Source: Cytophagales bacterium (lineage in GTDB: Bacteria > Bacteroidota > Bacteroidia > Cytophagales > Cyclobacteriaceae). From it: a stretch of 40,508 nucleotides of DNA. The notes beneath the pieces are model-generated. The model saw nothing but the letters and a program-made list of their open reading frames with translations. It was not told the DNA's origin and searched no databases. The position numbers and the translations under genes were made by a program. Shown one piece after another: positions 15,598-24,771 of this stretch (positions are counted from its first letter, which is position 1; each line of letters begins with the position of its first letter). The DNA lies in assembly GCA_027317105.1 (NCBI GenBank), contig DAHVFH010000176.1, forward strand, positions 1 to 40,508, in the 5' to 3' direction.

Positions 15598-15869
15598 ATG
15601 GAAAAGAACACTTGCATGAGGGTTTTTGCTGATCAGAACCAGATCAAACAATGCCGGGAGAAAGTTTCGGCCAATGCCAAGTCCTTCTCCCAACTCAGCA
15701 ATATTCTTTCCCTTGCGGGACGTGAGGTAAGACTAAAAATTCTGTTTCTGCTTGACGAAGAAAATGAGCTTTGTCCTTGTGATTTGAGTGACATAATTGG
15801 TAGGGTGTTCCTGCTATCTACCAACATTGGCGAAAGCTTAAAGACGAAAATATTATTGGACAATTCTAG
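15598..15869 (+). pseudogene. ArsR-type winged-helix regulator, frameshifted
   Basis: The first 68 codons match a Bacteroidota ArsR-like regulator: CMRVFADQNQIKQCREKV, ILSLAGREVRLKILFLLDEE and CPCDLSDIIG. At about 15802 the frame breaks. The recognition-helix sequence GVPAIYQHWRKLKDENIIGQF continues in the -1 frame from 15804 to a stop at 15867-15869. Faint similarity (FTFYSAK) follows beyond that stop. The original frame stays open to 16086 but encodes unrelated residues, so a 162-residue product would lack the DNA-reading helix. A one-base loss and a later stop explain it. A correct reading would need a frameshift, which I cannot rule out but consider unlikely. Confidence 0.72.
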
Positions 15870-16036
15870 TTCACTTTTTATTCTGCAAAATGATAATAAT
15901 CATTCTTTCAAACTAGCCAATCCTGACATAAGTCATGTTTATCTGAATTACTGTGCAATGCAACTAAAATTATACCTTGCAACGTCATTAATGTTCCGTA
16001 TAGGGGTATTTTTTGATTTCCTCCTGACACACCTTT

Positions 16037-17245
16037 GTGCATTCGAAAAAAGTGGAGAAAGGAATAACATACTTACAAGCAAATAATTGGAACCTCATCG
16101 GCACCAATTTTACAAAGGCAGACATTCATGTTCGCAGTAGCTTTGCAATAACTAATGCGGCAATGGCTGACGTGTATGCCAATGCAACCCGCAAAGGGCT
16201 AAAAGACTTTGTCGCCATCTCTACTTGTAACAGGACGGAGTTTTATGGCTGTGCTCCCTTGAATGTTATTAAGGACATCCTAAAAGATCAGTTGGCAGTC
16301 ACCGATGAACAGCTAAATGAATATTTTTATTTTAAGAGCGGCAAAGAAGCTATTCGTCATTTTTTTAGAGTGGTAACGGGTATCGACTCCCAAATTATTG
16401 GCGATTATGAAATTGTAGGCCAGGTAAAAAAGGCCGTGCAACTCTCTAGAGAATTTGGGTTGACAGGAACGCATACCGACAGAATGTCCTCCTTGGCGTT
16501 TCAGGCCTCCAAAGAAATAAAAACCAAAACCAACCTTAGCCACGGAAAATATTCGGTGAGCTATGCTGCAGCTGAACTCATCACCAACCATCAAGCTGAG
16601 CGAACGATAGACCGAATCCTTATTGTGGGTACTGGAAAAATGGGACAGGCAGTATCTAAAAATCTGCGTGAATATTTTCCTAACCAAAAACTTACCATCA
16701 CCAATCGTACGTTGAGTCATTCACAAAAGTTGGCTGAGGAAACAAAAGCAGAGGTGCTGCCTTTCGAATCGTTTATTAATCATTTAAGCGATTTTGATGC
16801 AGTGATTACTACCGCTGAGTCGAACCAATTTTTGATTAATCCGAAAGATATTCCTCCCATGCCTTGTTTGTTTTTAGATTTGAGCGTTCCCCAAGTGATC
16901 GATCCAGCCATAAAGAACATTGCGGGTGTCACACACTTTTCGTTGGACGAAATTTCGTTCTTTCACAATCAATTGATGAAGCAACGGGTTCTTGAAATTC
17001 CGCGCGCAGAAGAAATCATCGAAGAGTTTATCAAAAAATTAGCTGACTGGCAAGCGATTTTTATGCACCGCGGAATTATTCTGGGCTATAAAGAAAAGAT
17101 GACACGCATTATTCATAATGGCGGAAACCCAGGGCCAAAAATAGAAAAGAGTTTTTCAGGGTTGATTCAGCGTATCAAGGCTGAAGGCTATCGTGGGTGT
17201 ACGGTTATCCAAACCGTAAATGATCTCATGGCGTTGGAAAAATGA
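16037..17245 (+). CDS. hemA: Glutamyl-tRNA reductase HemA
   Basis: Reduces glutamyl-tRNA to glutamate-1-semialdehyde with NADPH, the entry to heme by the C5 route. 402 residues from GTG at 16037; a second GTG at 16052 is possible. The active-site block STCNRTEFY has C64, and GIDSQIIGDYEIVGQVK follows (family consensus GxDSxxxGExxIxGQ). The NADPH loop RILIVGTGKMGQAVSKNL and the TNRT motif are present. The C-terminal dimerisation part is slightly short but ends naturally in the hemC overlap (ATGA at 17242). First gene of the heme operon. The start lies inside the run-on frame of the broken ArsR gene. Confidence 0.94.
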   Translation: MHSKKVEKGITYLQANNWNLIGTNFTKADIHVRSSFAITNAAMADVYANATRKGLKDFVAISTCNRTEFYGCAPLNVIKDILKDQLAVTDEQLNEYFYFKSGKEAIRHFFRVVTGIDSQIIGDYEIVGQVKKAVQLSREFGLTGTHTDRMSSLAFQASKEIKTKTNLSHGKYSVSYAAAELITNHQAERTIDRILIVGTGKMGQAVSKNLREYFPNQKLTITNRTLSHSQKLAEETKAEVLPFESFINHLSDFDAVITTAESNQFLINPKDIPPMPCLFLDLSVPQVIDPAIKNIAGVTHFSLDEISFFHNQLMKQRVLEIPRAEEIIEEFIKKLADWQAIFMHRGIILGYKEKMTRIIHNGGNPGPKIEKSFSGLIQRIKAEGYRGCTVIQTVNDLMALEK

Positions 17246-18165
17246 TTTCTTCAAAACGGATTCGCATAGGCACGCGCGAAAGTGTCTTGGCACTTTATCA
17301 GGCACATGCCGTAAAAGACAAACTTCAAAAAACTGGAATTGAATCGGAAATCGTGGAGATCACTTCCGATGGTGATGTAGATTTGGTTACTCCGCTTTAT
17401 GAAATGGGCATCCAAGGAATCTTTACCAAGTCGCTGGACATTGCACTGCTTCAAAATAGAATTGATATTGCTGTCCATTCGTGCAAAGACATCCCAACCA
17501 AATTAGCCAAAGGGCTTTCACTCACCGCTGTTCTTGAACGGGCAACTCCTTTTGACTGTCTGGTTTTGCCAAAAGGAAAAACACATCCTGATTTTTCTAG
17601 CGATTGTATCATTGCCACCAGCAGTATGCGAAGAAAATCACAGTGGCTGCATCGCTACCCAAACCATCGCGCTGAAAATTTGCGCGGCAATATACAAACC
17701 CGTCTAAAAAAATTAGATGAATCTCATTGGGATGGCGCAATTTTTGCACAAGCCGCACTAGAGCGGTTGGCGATTTCTTCTCATGAATTTATTACTTTGG
17801 ATTGGATGCTGTCTTCACCAGCGCAAGGGGCAATTGCTGTGGTTTGCCGTCAGGAAGATCATTCAATTGAAGAAATTTGTGCTGCTATCAACCATGAGGA
17901 AACCAAGCTTTGCATTGCGGCCGAGCGCGACTTTTTAGCTGCCCTTCAAGGAGGCTGCGCAGTGCCGATTGCGGCTCACGCTGTGGTTCAAAATAATCAA
18001 CTGCTTTTTAAAGGAAATATTTTCAGTCTTGATGCCAAAGAGAAATTTCGGGTAGAGATGTCTTTTGATATAAGTCTGGCCAAGGAAGCCGGATTGTTGG
18101 CGGCAAAAAAAATCTTGCAACAAGGTGCTGATAAAATTGTTAATTCATTTAGGACTTCTGCTTGA
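17242..18165 (+). CDS. hemC: Hydroxymethylbilane synthase HemC
   Basis: 307 residues. Polymerises four porphobilinogen molecules into hydroxymethylbilane on a dipyrromethane cofactor. The start RIRIGTRESVLALYQA, the SCKDIPT motif (80-86), ATSSMRRKSQW and NLRGNIQTRLKKL are all typical. The cofactor-bearing Cys is C239 in LQGGCAVPIAAHA. ATGA overlap with hemA and near overlap with hemD show translational coupling. Confidence 0.95.
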   Translation: MISSKRIRIGTRESVLALYQAHAVKDKLQKTGIESEIVEITSDGDVDLVTPLYEMGIQGIFTKSLDIALLQNRIDIAVHSCKDIPTKLAKGLSLTAVLERATPFDCLVLPKGKTHPDFSSDCIIATSSMRRKSQWLHRYPNHRAENLRGNIQTRLKKLDESHWDGAIFAQAALERLAISSHEFITLDWMLSSPAQGAIAVVCRQEDHSIEEICAAINHEETKLCIAAERDFLAALQGGCAVPIAAHAVVQNNQLLFKGNIFSLDAKEKFRVEMSFDISLAKEAGLLAAKKILQQGADKIVNSFRTSA

Positions 18166-18167
18166 AA

Positions 18168-18866
18168 ATGGAACTTCATATCGTATCGACTAAAATCCTG
18201 GAAGAAGGACTCGTCCGGCAATTGGAGGATCATGGCCTGAAGATAACGCTATCCAATTTTATAAGAAAGACAATTCAAATTCCAGAAAATATTACTTCGA
18301 TTTCTATTAACCCCGTCATTGTGCTAACCAGCAAAACAGCTGTGGAAGCTTGGATGGAAATCTTGAAAGTACTACCGAAGGAGGCATTAAAATTTTCAGT
18401 TTACTGTTTGGAGTTTGCAACCCAAGCGAAAGCTCACGAATTTGGATTAAACATCGCGGGTGTTGCAAAAGATGCCAGTTCACTGGCCACATTGATTCCA
18501 AATGACAAAGCTATTTCTGCGGTCACGTTTATTTGCGGCAATCTTAGGCGCGATGAGTTGCCGAATGCATTAAAAAGCCAAGGCGTTCACGTGCAGGAAA
18601 TTGAAGGGTATCGAACAGCGCCAACTTCAATAAAAATAGAAAAGCCTTATCACGGTGTGCTCTTTTTTAGTCCAAGTGCCATCGATAGTTTTCTTTCTCT
18701 TAACGGTATCGGATCAAGCGTTGCTTTTTGTCTCGGAAAAACCACGGCTGATCATGCGCGGATCGTTGGGTTTTCAGAAGTTCAAATAGCGGCATCGCAT
18801 AGACCAGAATCGTTAGTTCAAACCGTGATCAATTTTTATAAACTGCCAGTACATGCTCAAAAATAA
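18168..18866 (+). CDS. hemD: Uroporphyrinogen-III synthase HemD
   Basis: 232 residues from the ATG at 18168; the frame could begin two codons earlier at TTG. Cyclises hydroxymethylbilane to uroporphyrinogen III. HemD is poorly conserved. Supporting marks are VLTSKTAVEAWME near residue 48, FICGNLRRDELPNAL near 120, IEGYRTAPT and the late GVLFFSPSAIDSFL segment, together with its place between hemC and hemE. It overlaps hemE by 14 bp. Confidence 0.88.
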   Translation: MELHIVSTKILEEGLVRQLEDHGLKITLSNFIRKTIQIPENITSISINPVIVLTSKTAVEAWMEILKVLPKEALKFSVYCLEFATQAKAHEFGLNIAGVAKDASSLATLIPNDKAISAVTFICGNLRRDELPNALKSQGVHVQEIEGYRTAPTSIKIEKPYHGVLFFSPSAIDSFLSLNGIGSSVAFCLGKTTADHARIVGFSEVQIAASHRPESLVQTVINFYKLPVHAQK

Positions 18867-19881
18867 TTTACTTTTAAAAACACTTCGAAAAGAAAAAGTT
18901 TCTCGCCCACCGGTGTGGATGATGCGACAGGCTGGGCGGTACCTGCCTCAATATATTAAACTGCGAGACAAGTACGATTTTTTCACTCGCGTACAAACTC
19001 CAGAGTTAGCGTGCGAGATTACGATACAACCCGTTGACATTGTTGGTGTAGATGCCGCCATTATTTTTAGTGACATCCTGGTGATTCCGCAAGCGCTAGG
19101 CATGACCGTTCTGATGGAGGAAGGCAAGGGACCTTTGTTGCCCAACACTATCAAATCGCTTAAGGATATTGAGAGCCTTGATGAAACAGGGATCACCGAA
19201 AAATTGGATTATGTGTTAAAGGCGCTTACCTTAACGAAAAAGGAACTGAACAACCGTGTGCCATTAATAGGATTTGCTGGTGCACCTTTCACATTGCTGT
19301 GTTACATGATCGAAGGCAAGGGAAGCAAAGGTTTTGAAAAGGCAAAAGCGTTTTGTTTTTCGCAGCCAGAGCTAGCTCACCAATTACTGAGTAAAATTAC
19401 CCGAGCTACCATAGCGTATTTAAAAGGGCAAGCGCAAGCAGGCGCTGATGTGGTTCAGGTATTCGACAGTTGGAGTGGTTTATTAAGTCCCGTTGACTTT
19501 GATCGTTTTGCAAGTCCATACCTCGTTGAGATCGCGGATGCACTTGCGTCTCACGTTCCAGTAATTTTATTTCCGAAAGGAAGCAGCTATGCGCTGCATT
19601 CGCTTTCAGGACACAAGTCCGTTTCTGGTATTGGCATTGATTGGAGTATTCAACCGGACAAAGCGCGGAAGGAATCACAGAACAATATCGTTCTCCAAGG
19701 AAATTTTGATCCATCAAAACTTTCTATGCCGCCAGCAGAAATTAAAAAGGAGGTAACCAAAATGATCAAGGCATTTGGTGTTCAATCGTACATCGCTAAT
19801 TTGGGTCATGGAATTTTGCCTCATATTCCTGTTGATCACGCAAAGGCTTTTGTGGATGCCGTAAAAGAATACAGTGAATGA
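18853..19881 (+). CDS. hemE: Uroporphyrinogen decarboxylase HemE
   Basis: 342 residues. Removes four carboxyl groups to give coproporphyrinogen III. The signature RPPVWMMRQAGRYLPQY is at 18-34, the second typical block is GFAGAPFTLLCYMIEGKGSK near 137-156, and the C-terminal substrate region has NLGHGILPHIPVDHA. The length is normal for the family. It overlaps hemD upstream and hemF downstream (ATGA at 19878-19881). Confidence 0.95.
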   Translation: MLKNNLLLKTLRKEKVSRPPVWMMRQAGRYLPQYIKLRDKYDFFTRVQTPELACEITIQPVDIVGVDAAIIFSDILVIPQALGMTVLMEEGKGPLLPNTIKSLKDIESLDETGITEKLDYVLKALTLTKKELNNRVPLIGFAGAPFTLLCYMIEGKGSKGFEKAKAFCFSQPELAHQLLSKITRATIAYLKGQAQAGADVVQVFDSWSGLLSPVDFDRFASPYLVEIADALASHVPVILFPKGSSYALHSLSGHKSVSGIGIDWSIQPDKARKESQNNIVLQGNFDPSKLSMPPAEIKKEVTKMIKAFGVQSYIANLGHGILPHIPVDHAKAFVDAVKEYSE

Positions 19882-20792
19882 CAACGTTTAGGGAACAGTT
19901 CAGAGAACATATTCAAACCCTTCAGACTAAAATTTGTAAGGGGTTAGAAGAAGAAGATGGCAAAGCCAAATTTGTTTCCGATAAATGGGAGCGTCCCGGT
20001 GGCGGTGGTGGCGACACGCGGGTGATCAGCAATGGAAATATTTTTGAAAAGGGGGGTGTGAATACTTCTATCGTACACGGTGACTTAACACCACAGGCAG
20101 CACAGCAATTGAATGTGAACGGCAAATCATTTTTTGCCTGTGGCTTGTCGCTCGTGATTCATCCCTTCAACCCTTTCGTGCCAACGGTGCATGCCAACTG
20201 GCGCTACTTTGAATTGTACGATCAAAATGGATTACCCGTAGACGCCTGGTTTGGCGGGGGCACTGACCTCACGCCTTATTATTTAGTTGAAGAAGATGCC
20301 ATTCATTTTCATTCAATTCAAAAAAAATCTTGTGACCGTTTTGGTGATTCACTTTATCCGAAATTCAAAGAACAATGCGATCAATACTTCATCAACCATC
20401 ACCGCGGAGAAGAACGGAGAGGCATCGGTGGAATTTTCTTTGATCACTGCCGCGAAGATGACCAACATGATTTGAAATTTTGGAAGACGTTCACGGAAAC
20501 GAACGGCACTGTTTTTCTGGAGGGTTATCTCCCAATTGTATCTAAACGTAAGCAAACCTTATTTACCGATAAGCATAAATATTGGCAGGAAATCCGTAGA
20601 GGTCGCTATGTCGAGTTTAATTTAATCCATGATCGCGGAACGCTTTTTGGTTTAAAGACGAACGGACGCACCGAAAGTATTTTGATGAGTTTACCTCCCA
20701 CAGTTCGGTTTGACTATAATTATATTCCTGAGCAGGGAAGCGAAGAAGAGAAATTGATTAATGTGTTGATGAAGCCTAAAGAGTGGGTGTGA
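19878..20792 (+). CDS. hemF: Oxygen-dependent coproporphyrinogen III oxidase HemF
   Basis: 304 residues. Uses O2 to convert coproporphyrinogen III to protoporphyrinogen IX. Typical blocks are RPGGGGGDTRVI, LSLVIHPFNPFVPTVHANWRYFEL, DAWFGGGTDLTPYY, HRGEERRGIGGIFFDH and the late RYVEFNLIHDRGTLFGLKTNGRTESILMSLPP. An oxygen-independent counterpart (hemN) occurs in the same cluster, so the pathway can run with or without oxygen. Two REP-like palindromes follow directly. Confidence 0.95.
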   Translation: MTTFREQFREHIQTLQTKICKGLEEEDGKAKFVSDKWERPGGGGGDTRVISNGNIFEKGGVNTSIVHGDLTPQAAQQLNVNGKSFFACGLSLVIHPFNPFVPTVHANWRYFELYDQNGLPVDAWFGGGTDLTPYYLVEEDAIHFHSIQKKSCDRFGDSLYPKFKEQCDQYFINHHRGEERRGIGGIFFDHCREDDQHDLKFWKTFTETNGTVFLEGYLPIVSKRKQTLFTDKHKYWQEIRRGRYVEFNLIHDRGTLFGLKTNGRTESILMSLPPTVRFDYNYIPEQGSEEEKLINVLMKPKEWV

Positions 20793-20797
20793 AATTC

Positions 20798-20918
20798 GTC
20801 ATCGCGAGTTCCAGCAAGGCAAGCGGGAGGGACGAAGCGATCCCCTTCCTGATAGCCATCGGGAAGAAGATTGCTTCGCGCAAACACAGAAATCCATCGC
20901 AGGTGCTCGCAATGACGT
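20798..20918. repeat. REP-like long palindrome, copy 2
   Basis: Begins CGTCATCGCGAGTTCCAGC and ends GGTGCTCGCAATGACGT. Inside are GACGAAGCGATCCCC and GATTGCTTCGCGC. It is the same family as the copies at 11944 and 25828 but in reverse orientation. It begins 5 bp after the hemF stop and may act as a transcript-end or stability hairpin. Confidence 0.85.
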
Positions 20919-20968
20919 TTATAACTTGTTTAAGTCCAATTAATAACGAAAGCTGTATAAAAAAATTT

Positions 20969-21080
20969 CGATAGCATCGCGAGTACCAGTAAAGGGAGGC
21001 GGGAGGGATGAAGCGATCTCTTAAATGAAGGATTGCTTCGCGCATCCGGACAAATCCAAAGCAGATGCTCGCAATGACGT
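20969..21080. repeat. REP-like long palindrome, copy 3
   Basis: Same orientation as copy 2 and 50 bp after it. Starts CATCGCGAGTACCAG after a slightly degenerate left end and closes GATGCTCGCAATGACGT. The interior has GATGAAGCGATCTC and GGATTGCTTCGCGC. It ends 37 bp before the hemB start, so it forms part of the hemB leader if transcription reads through. Confidence 0.85.
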
Positions 21081-21117
21081 TTCATTGTGTTGGTACGAAT
21101 ATATTAAAAGAAAGAAT

Positions 21118-22095
21118 ATGATCAGAAGAAATAGAATTTTACGAAAATCAGCTTCCGTGCGAAGCTTAGTGAATGAGACCACCTTGCAACCCACAGATTT
21201 TATTTTGCCGCTATTTATCATGGACGGGCAAAACAAAAAGGAAGAAATTTCTTCTATGCCTGATTTCTTTCGCTATTCGTTGGATTTGGCCATAGAAGAA
21301 TTGAAAACGTGTTATACACTGGGCTTGCGGTGCACCTTGTTGTTTGTAAAAGTGCCCGATGAATTGAAAGACAATGGAGGGAAGGAAGCGTTGAATGAAA
21401 ATGGGTTGATGCAGCAAAGTATTCGTGCGATTAAGAAAGCCTTGCCCGGCATGGTGGTGATGACGGATGTAGCACTTGATCCCTATTCTTCTTTTGGCCA
21501 TGATGGCATTGTGGAAGAAAATGAAATTATCAACGACAAGACGGTGGAAGTATTAGCGAAGATTAGCGTGAGCCATGCAAAAGCCGGAGCTGATTTTGTA
21601 GCGCCAAGCGATATGATGGATGGCCGCATTCTTGCTATCCGTCAGGCGTTGGAGAAAGAAGGGTTGCATAACACGGGCATCATGAGCTATGCAGCAAAAT
21701 ATGCCTCCTGTTTTTATGGGCCTTTCCGCGATGCCCTCGACAGCGCTCCTGGATTTGGTGACAAGAAGACGTATCAAATGAATCCTGCCAATCGATTGGA
21801 GGCCATAAAAGAAGCAGAGATGGATGTTGAAGAAGGAGCTGATATTATAATGGTAAAGCCTGCCCATGCGTATTTAGATATTATTCGCGAGGTCAAAAAC
21901 TCTGTTCATATTCCGGTGAGTGCGTATCATGTTAGCGGAGAATATTCGATGATCAAAGCCGCTGCGAAAGCAGGATACCTGAATGAAGAACAGGCAATGG
22001 TGGAAGTGTTAACTGCTATTAAGCGTGCAGGAGCAGATTTGATCGCTACCTATTTTACGAAACGGATTCTTGAACTTATAAATAAGAGTAAATAA
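21118..22095 (+). CDS. hemB: Delta-aminolevulinic acid dehydratase (porphobilinogen synthase) HemB
   Basis: 325 residues from the ATG at 21118. An upstream in-frame ATG at 21025 would add 31 residues that are simply translated repeat DNA, so it is rejected. Condenses two ALA to porphobilinogen. The two active-site lysines are K194 (YAAKYAS) and K247 (MVKPAHAY), and GPFRDALDSAP is conserved. Where zinc enzymes have a Cys cluster, this one reads TDVALDPYSSFGHDG, the aspartate-rich, magnesium-type variant. The stop shares its last base with the hemL start. Confidence 0.95.
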   Translation: MIRRNRILRKSASVRSLVNETTLQPTDFILPLFIMDGQNKKEEISSMPDFFRYSLDLAIEELKTCYTLGLRCTLLFVKVPDELKDNGGKEALNENGLMQQSIRAIKKALPGMVVMTDVALDPYSSFGHDGIVEENEIINDKTVEVLAKISVSHAKAGADFVAPSDMMDGRILAIRQALEKEGLHNTGIMSYAAKYASCFYGPFRDALDSAPGFGDKKTYQMNPANRLEAIKEAEMDVEEGADIIMVKPAHAYLDIIREVKNSVHIPVSAYHVSGEYSMIKAAAKAGYLNEEQAMVEVLTAIKRAGADLIATYFTKRILELINKSK

Positions 22096-23378
22096 TGATG
22101 AAATTAAATCGCGAAAAAAGCAAACAACTTTTCGCGCGCGCGCAACAACATATTCCGGGAGGAGTAAATTCTCCCGTACGGGCTTTCACAAGTGTGGGGG
22201 GCATCCCCGTCTTTATCAAGAAAGCTAAAGGTGCATATCTTTTTGATGAAGATGGCAACCGGTATATCGACTACATCAATTCGTGGGGGCCGATGATTTT
22301 AGGTCATGCTTATCAGCCTGTAGTGGATGCCATCCGATCAAAGGTGGAAGACTCAACTTCGTTTGGAGCACCTACTGAATTGGAGATTCAAATGGCGGAA
22401 CTTATCAAAAAGATGGTGCCCAATGTTGACCTAGTCCGGATGGTGAACAGCGGCACGGAAGCATGCATGAGTGCTGTTCGTTTAGCACGAGGGTATACCG
22501 GCCGCAACAAGATCATAAAATTTGAAGGATGTTATCACGGCCATGCCGATGCTTTTTTGGTGAAAGCCGGAAGTGGTATGGCCACGTTGGGCATTCAATC
22601 TGTTCCGGGCGTTCAAAGTTATGTGGCGCAAGACACGCTCACGGCTGCGTTTAATAATATTGAAGAAGTAAAAAAACTTATCGCAGCCCATCCAAAAGAA
22701 ATAGCCGCCATCATTATTGAGCCCGTAGCCGGAAATATGGGATGCATCGCTCCTGCGAAAGGCTTTTTAAAAGCCCTTCGTGACTTGTGCACTGAACATG
22801 GTATCGTTTTGATTTTTGATGAAGTGATGACGGGCTTTCGTTTGGCAAAAGGAGGGACCCAAGAACTTTTTGGAATTGAAGCCGACCTGGTCACCTATGG
22901 AAAAATTATTGGAGGAGGAATGCCGGTAGGTGCTTTTGGTGGAAAAAAGGAGATCATGCAACATATTTCACCACTCGGAAATGTTTATCAGGCGGGTACG
23001 CTGAGTGGTAATCCGATTGCAATGATTGCCGGTTATACCTTGTTGAAAGAACTCGATAGCAATCCTTCCATTTATAAAGCGCTGAAAGAAAAATGCAAAA
23101 CGTTGAGTGAAGGCATTGGTCATATTCTTGAAAAGAAAAAAATACCGCACGTCATCAATCGCCTTGGCAGCATGATGAGCGTTCATTTTGGTAATCATCC
23201 CGTGGTTGATTTTGAAAGTGCAAAGGCTTGTGACAATCTGCTTTTCAATAAGTTTTTTCATCACCTTTTGGAAAATGGTGTTTACCTTCCTCCCTCGGCC
23301 TTCGAGACTTGGTTCATCAGTTCGACTATTTCAGAAGAGGATATCCAGCATACGTTGGCAGCCGTAGAAAAATTTTGA
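22095..23378 (+). CDS. hemL: Glutamate-1-semialdehyde 2,1-aminomutase HemL
   Basis: 427 residues. PLP enzyme that turns glutamate-1-semialdehyde into 5-aminolevulinate, completing the C5 route begun by HemA. PLP lysine K270 in TYGKIIGGGMPVGAFGG; D242 in FDEVMTGFR contacts the pyridine nitrogen; VNSGTEACMSAVRLAR and CYHGHADAFLVKAGSG are family signatures. The start is ATGATG, so it could begin one codon later. Coupled to hemB by a one-base overlap. Confidence 0.95.
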   Translation: MMKLNREKSKQLFARAQQHIPGGVNSPVRAFTSVGGIPVFIKKAKGAYLFDEDGNRYIDYINSWGPMILGHAYQPVVDAIRSKVEDSTSFGAPTELEIQMAELIKKMVPNVDLVRMVNSGTEACMSAVRLARGYTGRNKIIKFEGCYHGHADAFLVKAGSGMATLGIQSVPGVQSYVAQDTLTAAFNNIEEVKKLIAAHPKEIAAIIIEPVAGNMGCIAPAKGFLKALRDLCTEHGIVLIFDEVMTGFRLAKGGTQELFGIEADLVTYGKIIGGGMPVGAFGGKKEIMQHISPLGNVYQAGTLSGNPIAMIAGYTLLKELDSNPSIYKALKEKCKTLSEGIGHILEKKKIPHVINRLGSMMSVHFGNHPVVDFESAKACDNLLFNKFFHHLLENGVYLPPSAFETWFISSTISEEDIQHTLAAVEKF

Positions 23379-23394
23379 TCATTATTGGATAAAA

Positions 23395-24756
23395 ATGAAT
23401 TCCATCCTTCCCCTTCTTTCCAAGTACGATAAGCCGATACCGCGATACACCAGTTATCCAACGGTGCCTTATTGGGAACAGGAAACGATCGATGAAAAAA
23501 AATGGAAAGTAGCCATAACAGATATTTATCAAAGGGAGAATGGCGAACTCTGCATTTACATTCACCTTCCTTTTTGTGAAACCTTGTGCACGTTTTGTGC
23601 CTGCAATAAACGCATCACCAAAAATCATAAAGTAGAAGAAAAATATATTGAAACCGTCTTAACGGAGTGGAGGATTTACCGTGAACTTTTATCCGGTCAG
23701 CCGATTATTCGAGAAGTTCACTTGGGCGGTGGCACCCCCACTTTTTTCAGTCCCGAGCATTTATCTTTTTTGATGGAGTCAATTTTGAAAGATTGCATTG
23801 TTCCATCTGATCATGAATTTAGTGTTGAAGTTCATCCAAACTACACCTCCGAGGCGCACCTGATTGCCTTGCGGAATGTTGGGTTTACACGGGTAAGTCT
23901 GGGTGTGCAGGATTTTGATCCTGAAGTACAATATATCATTAACCGGATTCAGTCGTTTGAAAAAACGAAAGAGGTGATTGATTGGGCTCGCCAACTAGGG
24001 TATGATAGCATTAATGTCGACTTGGTGTACGGGCTTCCTAAGCAAACGGTAACCCATGTAGAATACACCATTGATCAGGTCAATAAATTAATGCCTGACC
24101 GGATCGCGTTTTATTCCTATGCGCATGTTCCCTGGAAAAGCAAAGGCCAAAGGCGTTACACGGAAGCCGATTTGCCGCCTGCCAAATCCAAGTGGGAGAT
24201 GTATAATCGAGGAAGGGAGATGTTGGTAGAGAATGGATTTGCCGCCATTGGCATGGACCATTTCGCTTTGTCGAATGACAAACTCTGGAAATCGGCTTCT
24301 CAAGGGAAAATGCACCGGAATTTTATGGGCTACACCACCACGCAAAATAAATTGATCATTGGGTTAGGAGCTTCTTCGATCAGCGACTCGTGGAATGCGT
24401 TTGTGCAAAATGAAAAAGAAGTGGAAGCTTATGAAGAGAAAGTTGGTAAGGGCGAGTTGCCGATTATTACGGGTCATCTGCTGAATTCGGAAGATATCTT
24501 GTTGAGGAAAAATATTCTTGAACTGATGTGTTCCAATAAAACAACATTGAATAAACTGCAGATTGACGAACAATTTTATAATTTGATTGTTGAGAAAATG
24601 GAATTATTCAGAAAGGATGGCTTGGTGGAATTGACCGATGATACGATCTCCATCACCAACTTGGGCACAACTTTCATTCGAAATATTTGTTCAGTTTTAG
24701 ATGCTCGAATGTGGAGGAACAGCGATTCGACAACTATTTTTAGTAAAGCAATTTGA
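23395..24756 (+). CDS. hemN: Oxygen-independent coproporphyrinogen III oxidase HemN
   Basis: 453 residues. Radical SAM enzyme that makes protoporphyrinogen IX without O2. The 4Fe-4S ligands are C61, C65 and C68 in CETLCTFCAC, followed by the extra C70 typical of genuine HemN. PRYTSYPT near residue 16, HLGGGTPTFFSPEHL and GMDHFAL are further signatures of true HemN as opposed to HemW-like proteins. The C-terminal wing (ILRKNILELMCSN) is complete. Confidence 0.94.
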   Translation: MNSILPLLSKYDKPIPRYTSYPTVPYWEQETIDEKKWKVAITDIYQRENGELCIYIHLPFCETLCTFCACNKRITKNHKVEEKYIETVLTEWRIYRELLSGQPIIREVHLGGGTPTFFSPEHLSFLMESILKDCIVPSDHEFSVEVHPNYTSEAHLIALRNVGFTRVSLGVQDFDPEVQYIINRIQSFEKTKEVIDWARQLGYDSINVDLVYGLPKQTVTHVEYTIDQVNKLMPDRIAFYSYAHVPWKSKGQRRYTEADLPPAKSKWEMYNRGREMLVENGFAAIGMDHFALSNDKLWKSASQGKMHRNFMGYTTTQNKLIIGLGASSISDSWNAFVQNEKEVEAYEEKVGKGELPIITGHLLNSEDILLRKNILELMCSNKTTLNKLQIDEQFYNLIVEKMELFRKDGLVELTDDTISITNLGTTFIRNICSVLDARMWRNSDSTTIFSKAI

Positions 24757-24771
24757 TTTTAATTTAATACA

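Noticed and set aside
15870..16086. Run-on part of the ArsR-type frame giving a 162-residue protein
   Set aside because: After the -1 shift the residues no longer resemble the family, and the part overlaps the hemA start; it is not real coding sequence.
16313..16720. 135-codon minus-strand frame inside hemA
   Set aside because: Mirror of hemA coding sequence; no family features.
20798..21080. Two similar palindromes considered as a CRISPR array
   Set aside because: Only two copies here, each over 100 bp, self-complementary, with no short repeat-spacer pattern; they belong to a dispersed repeat family.
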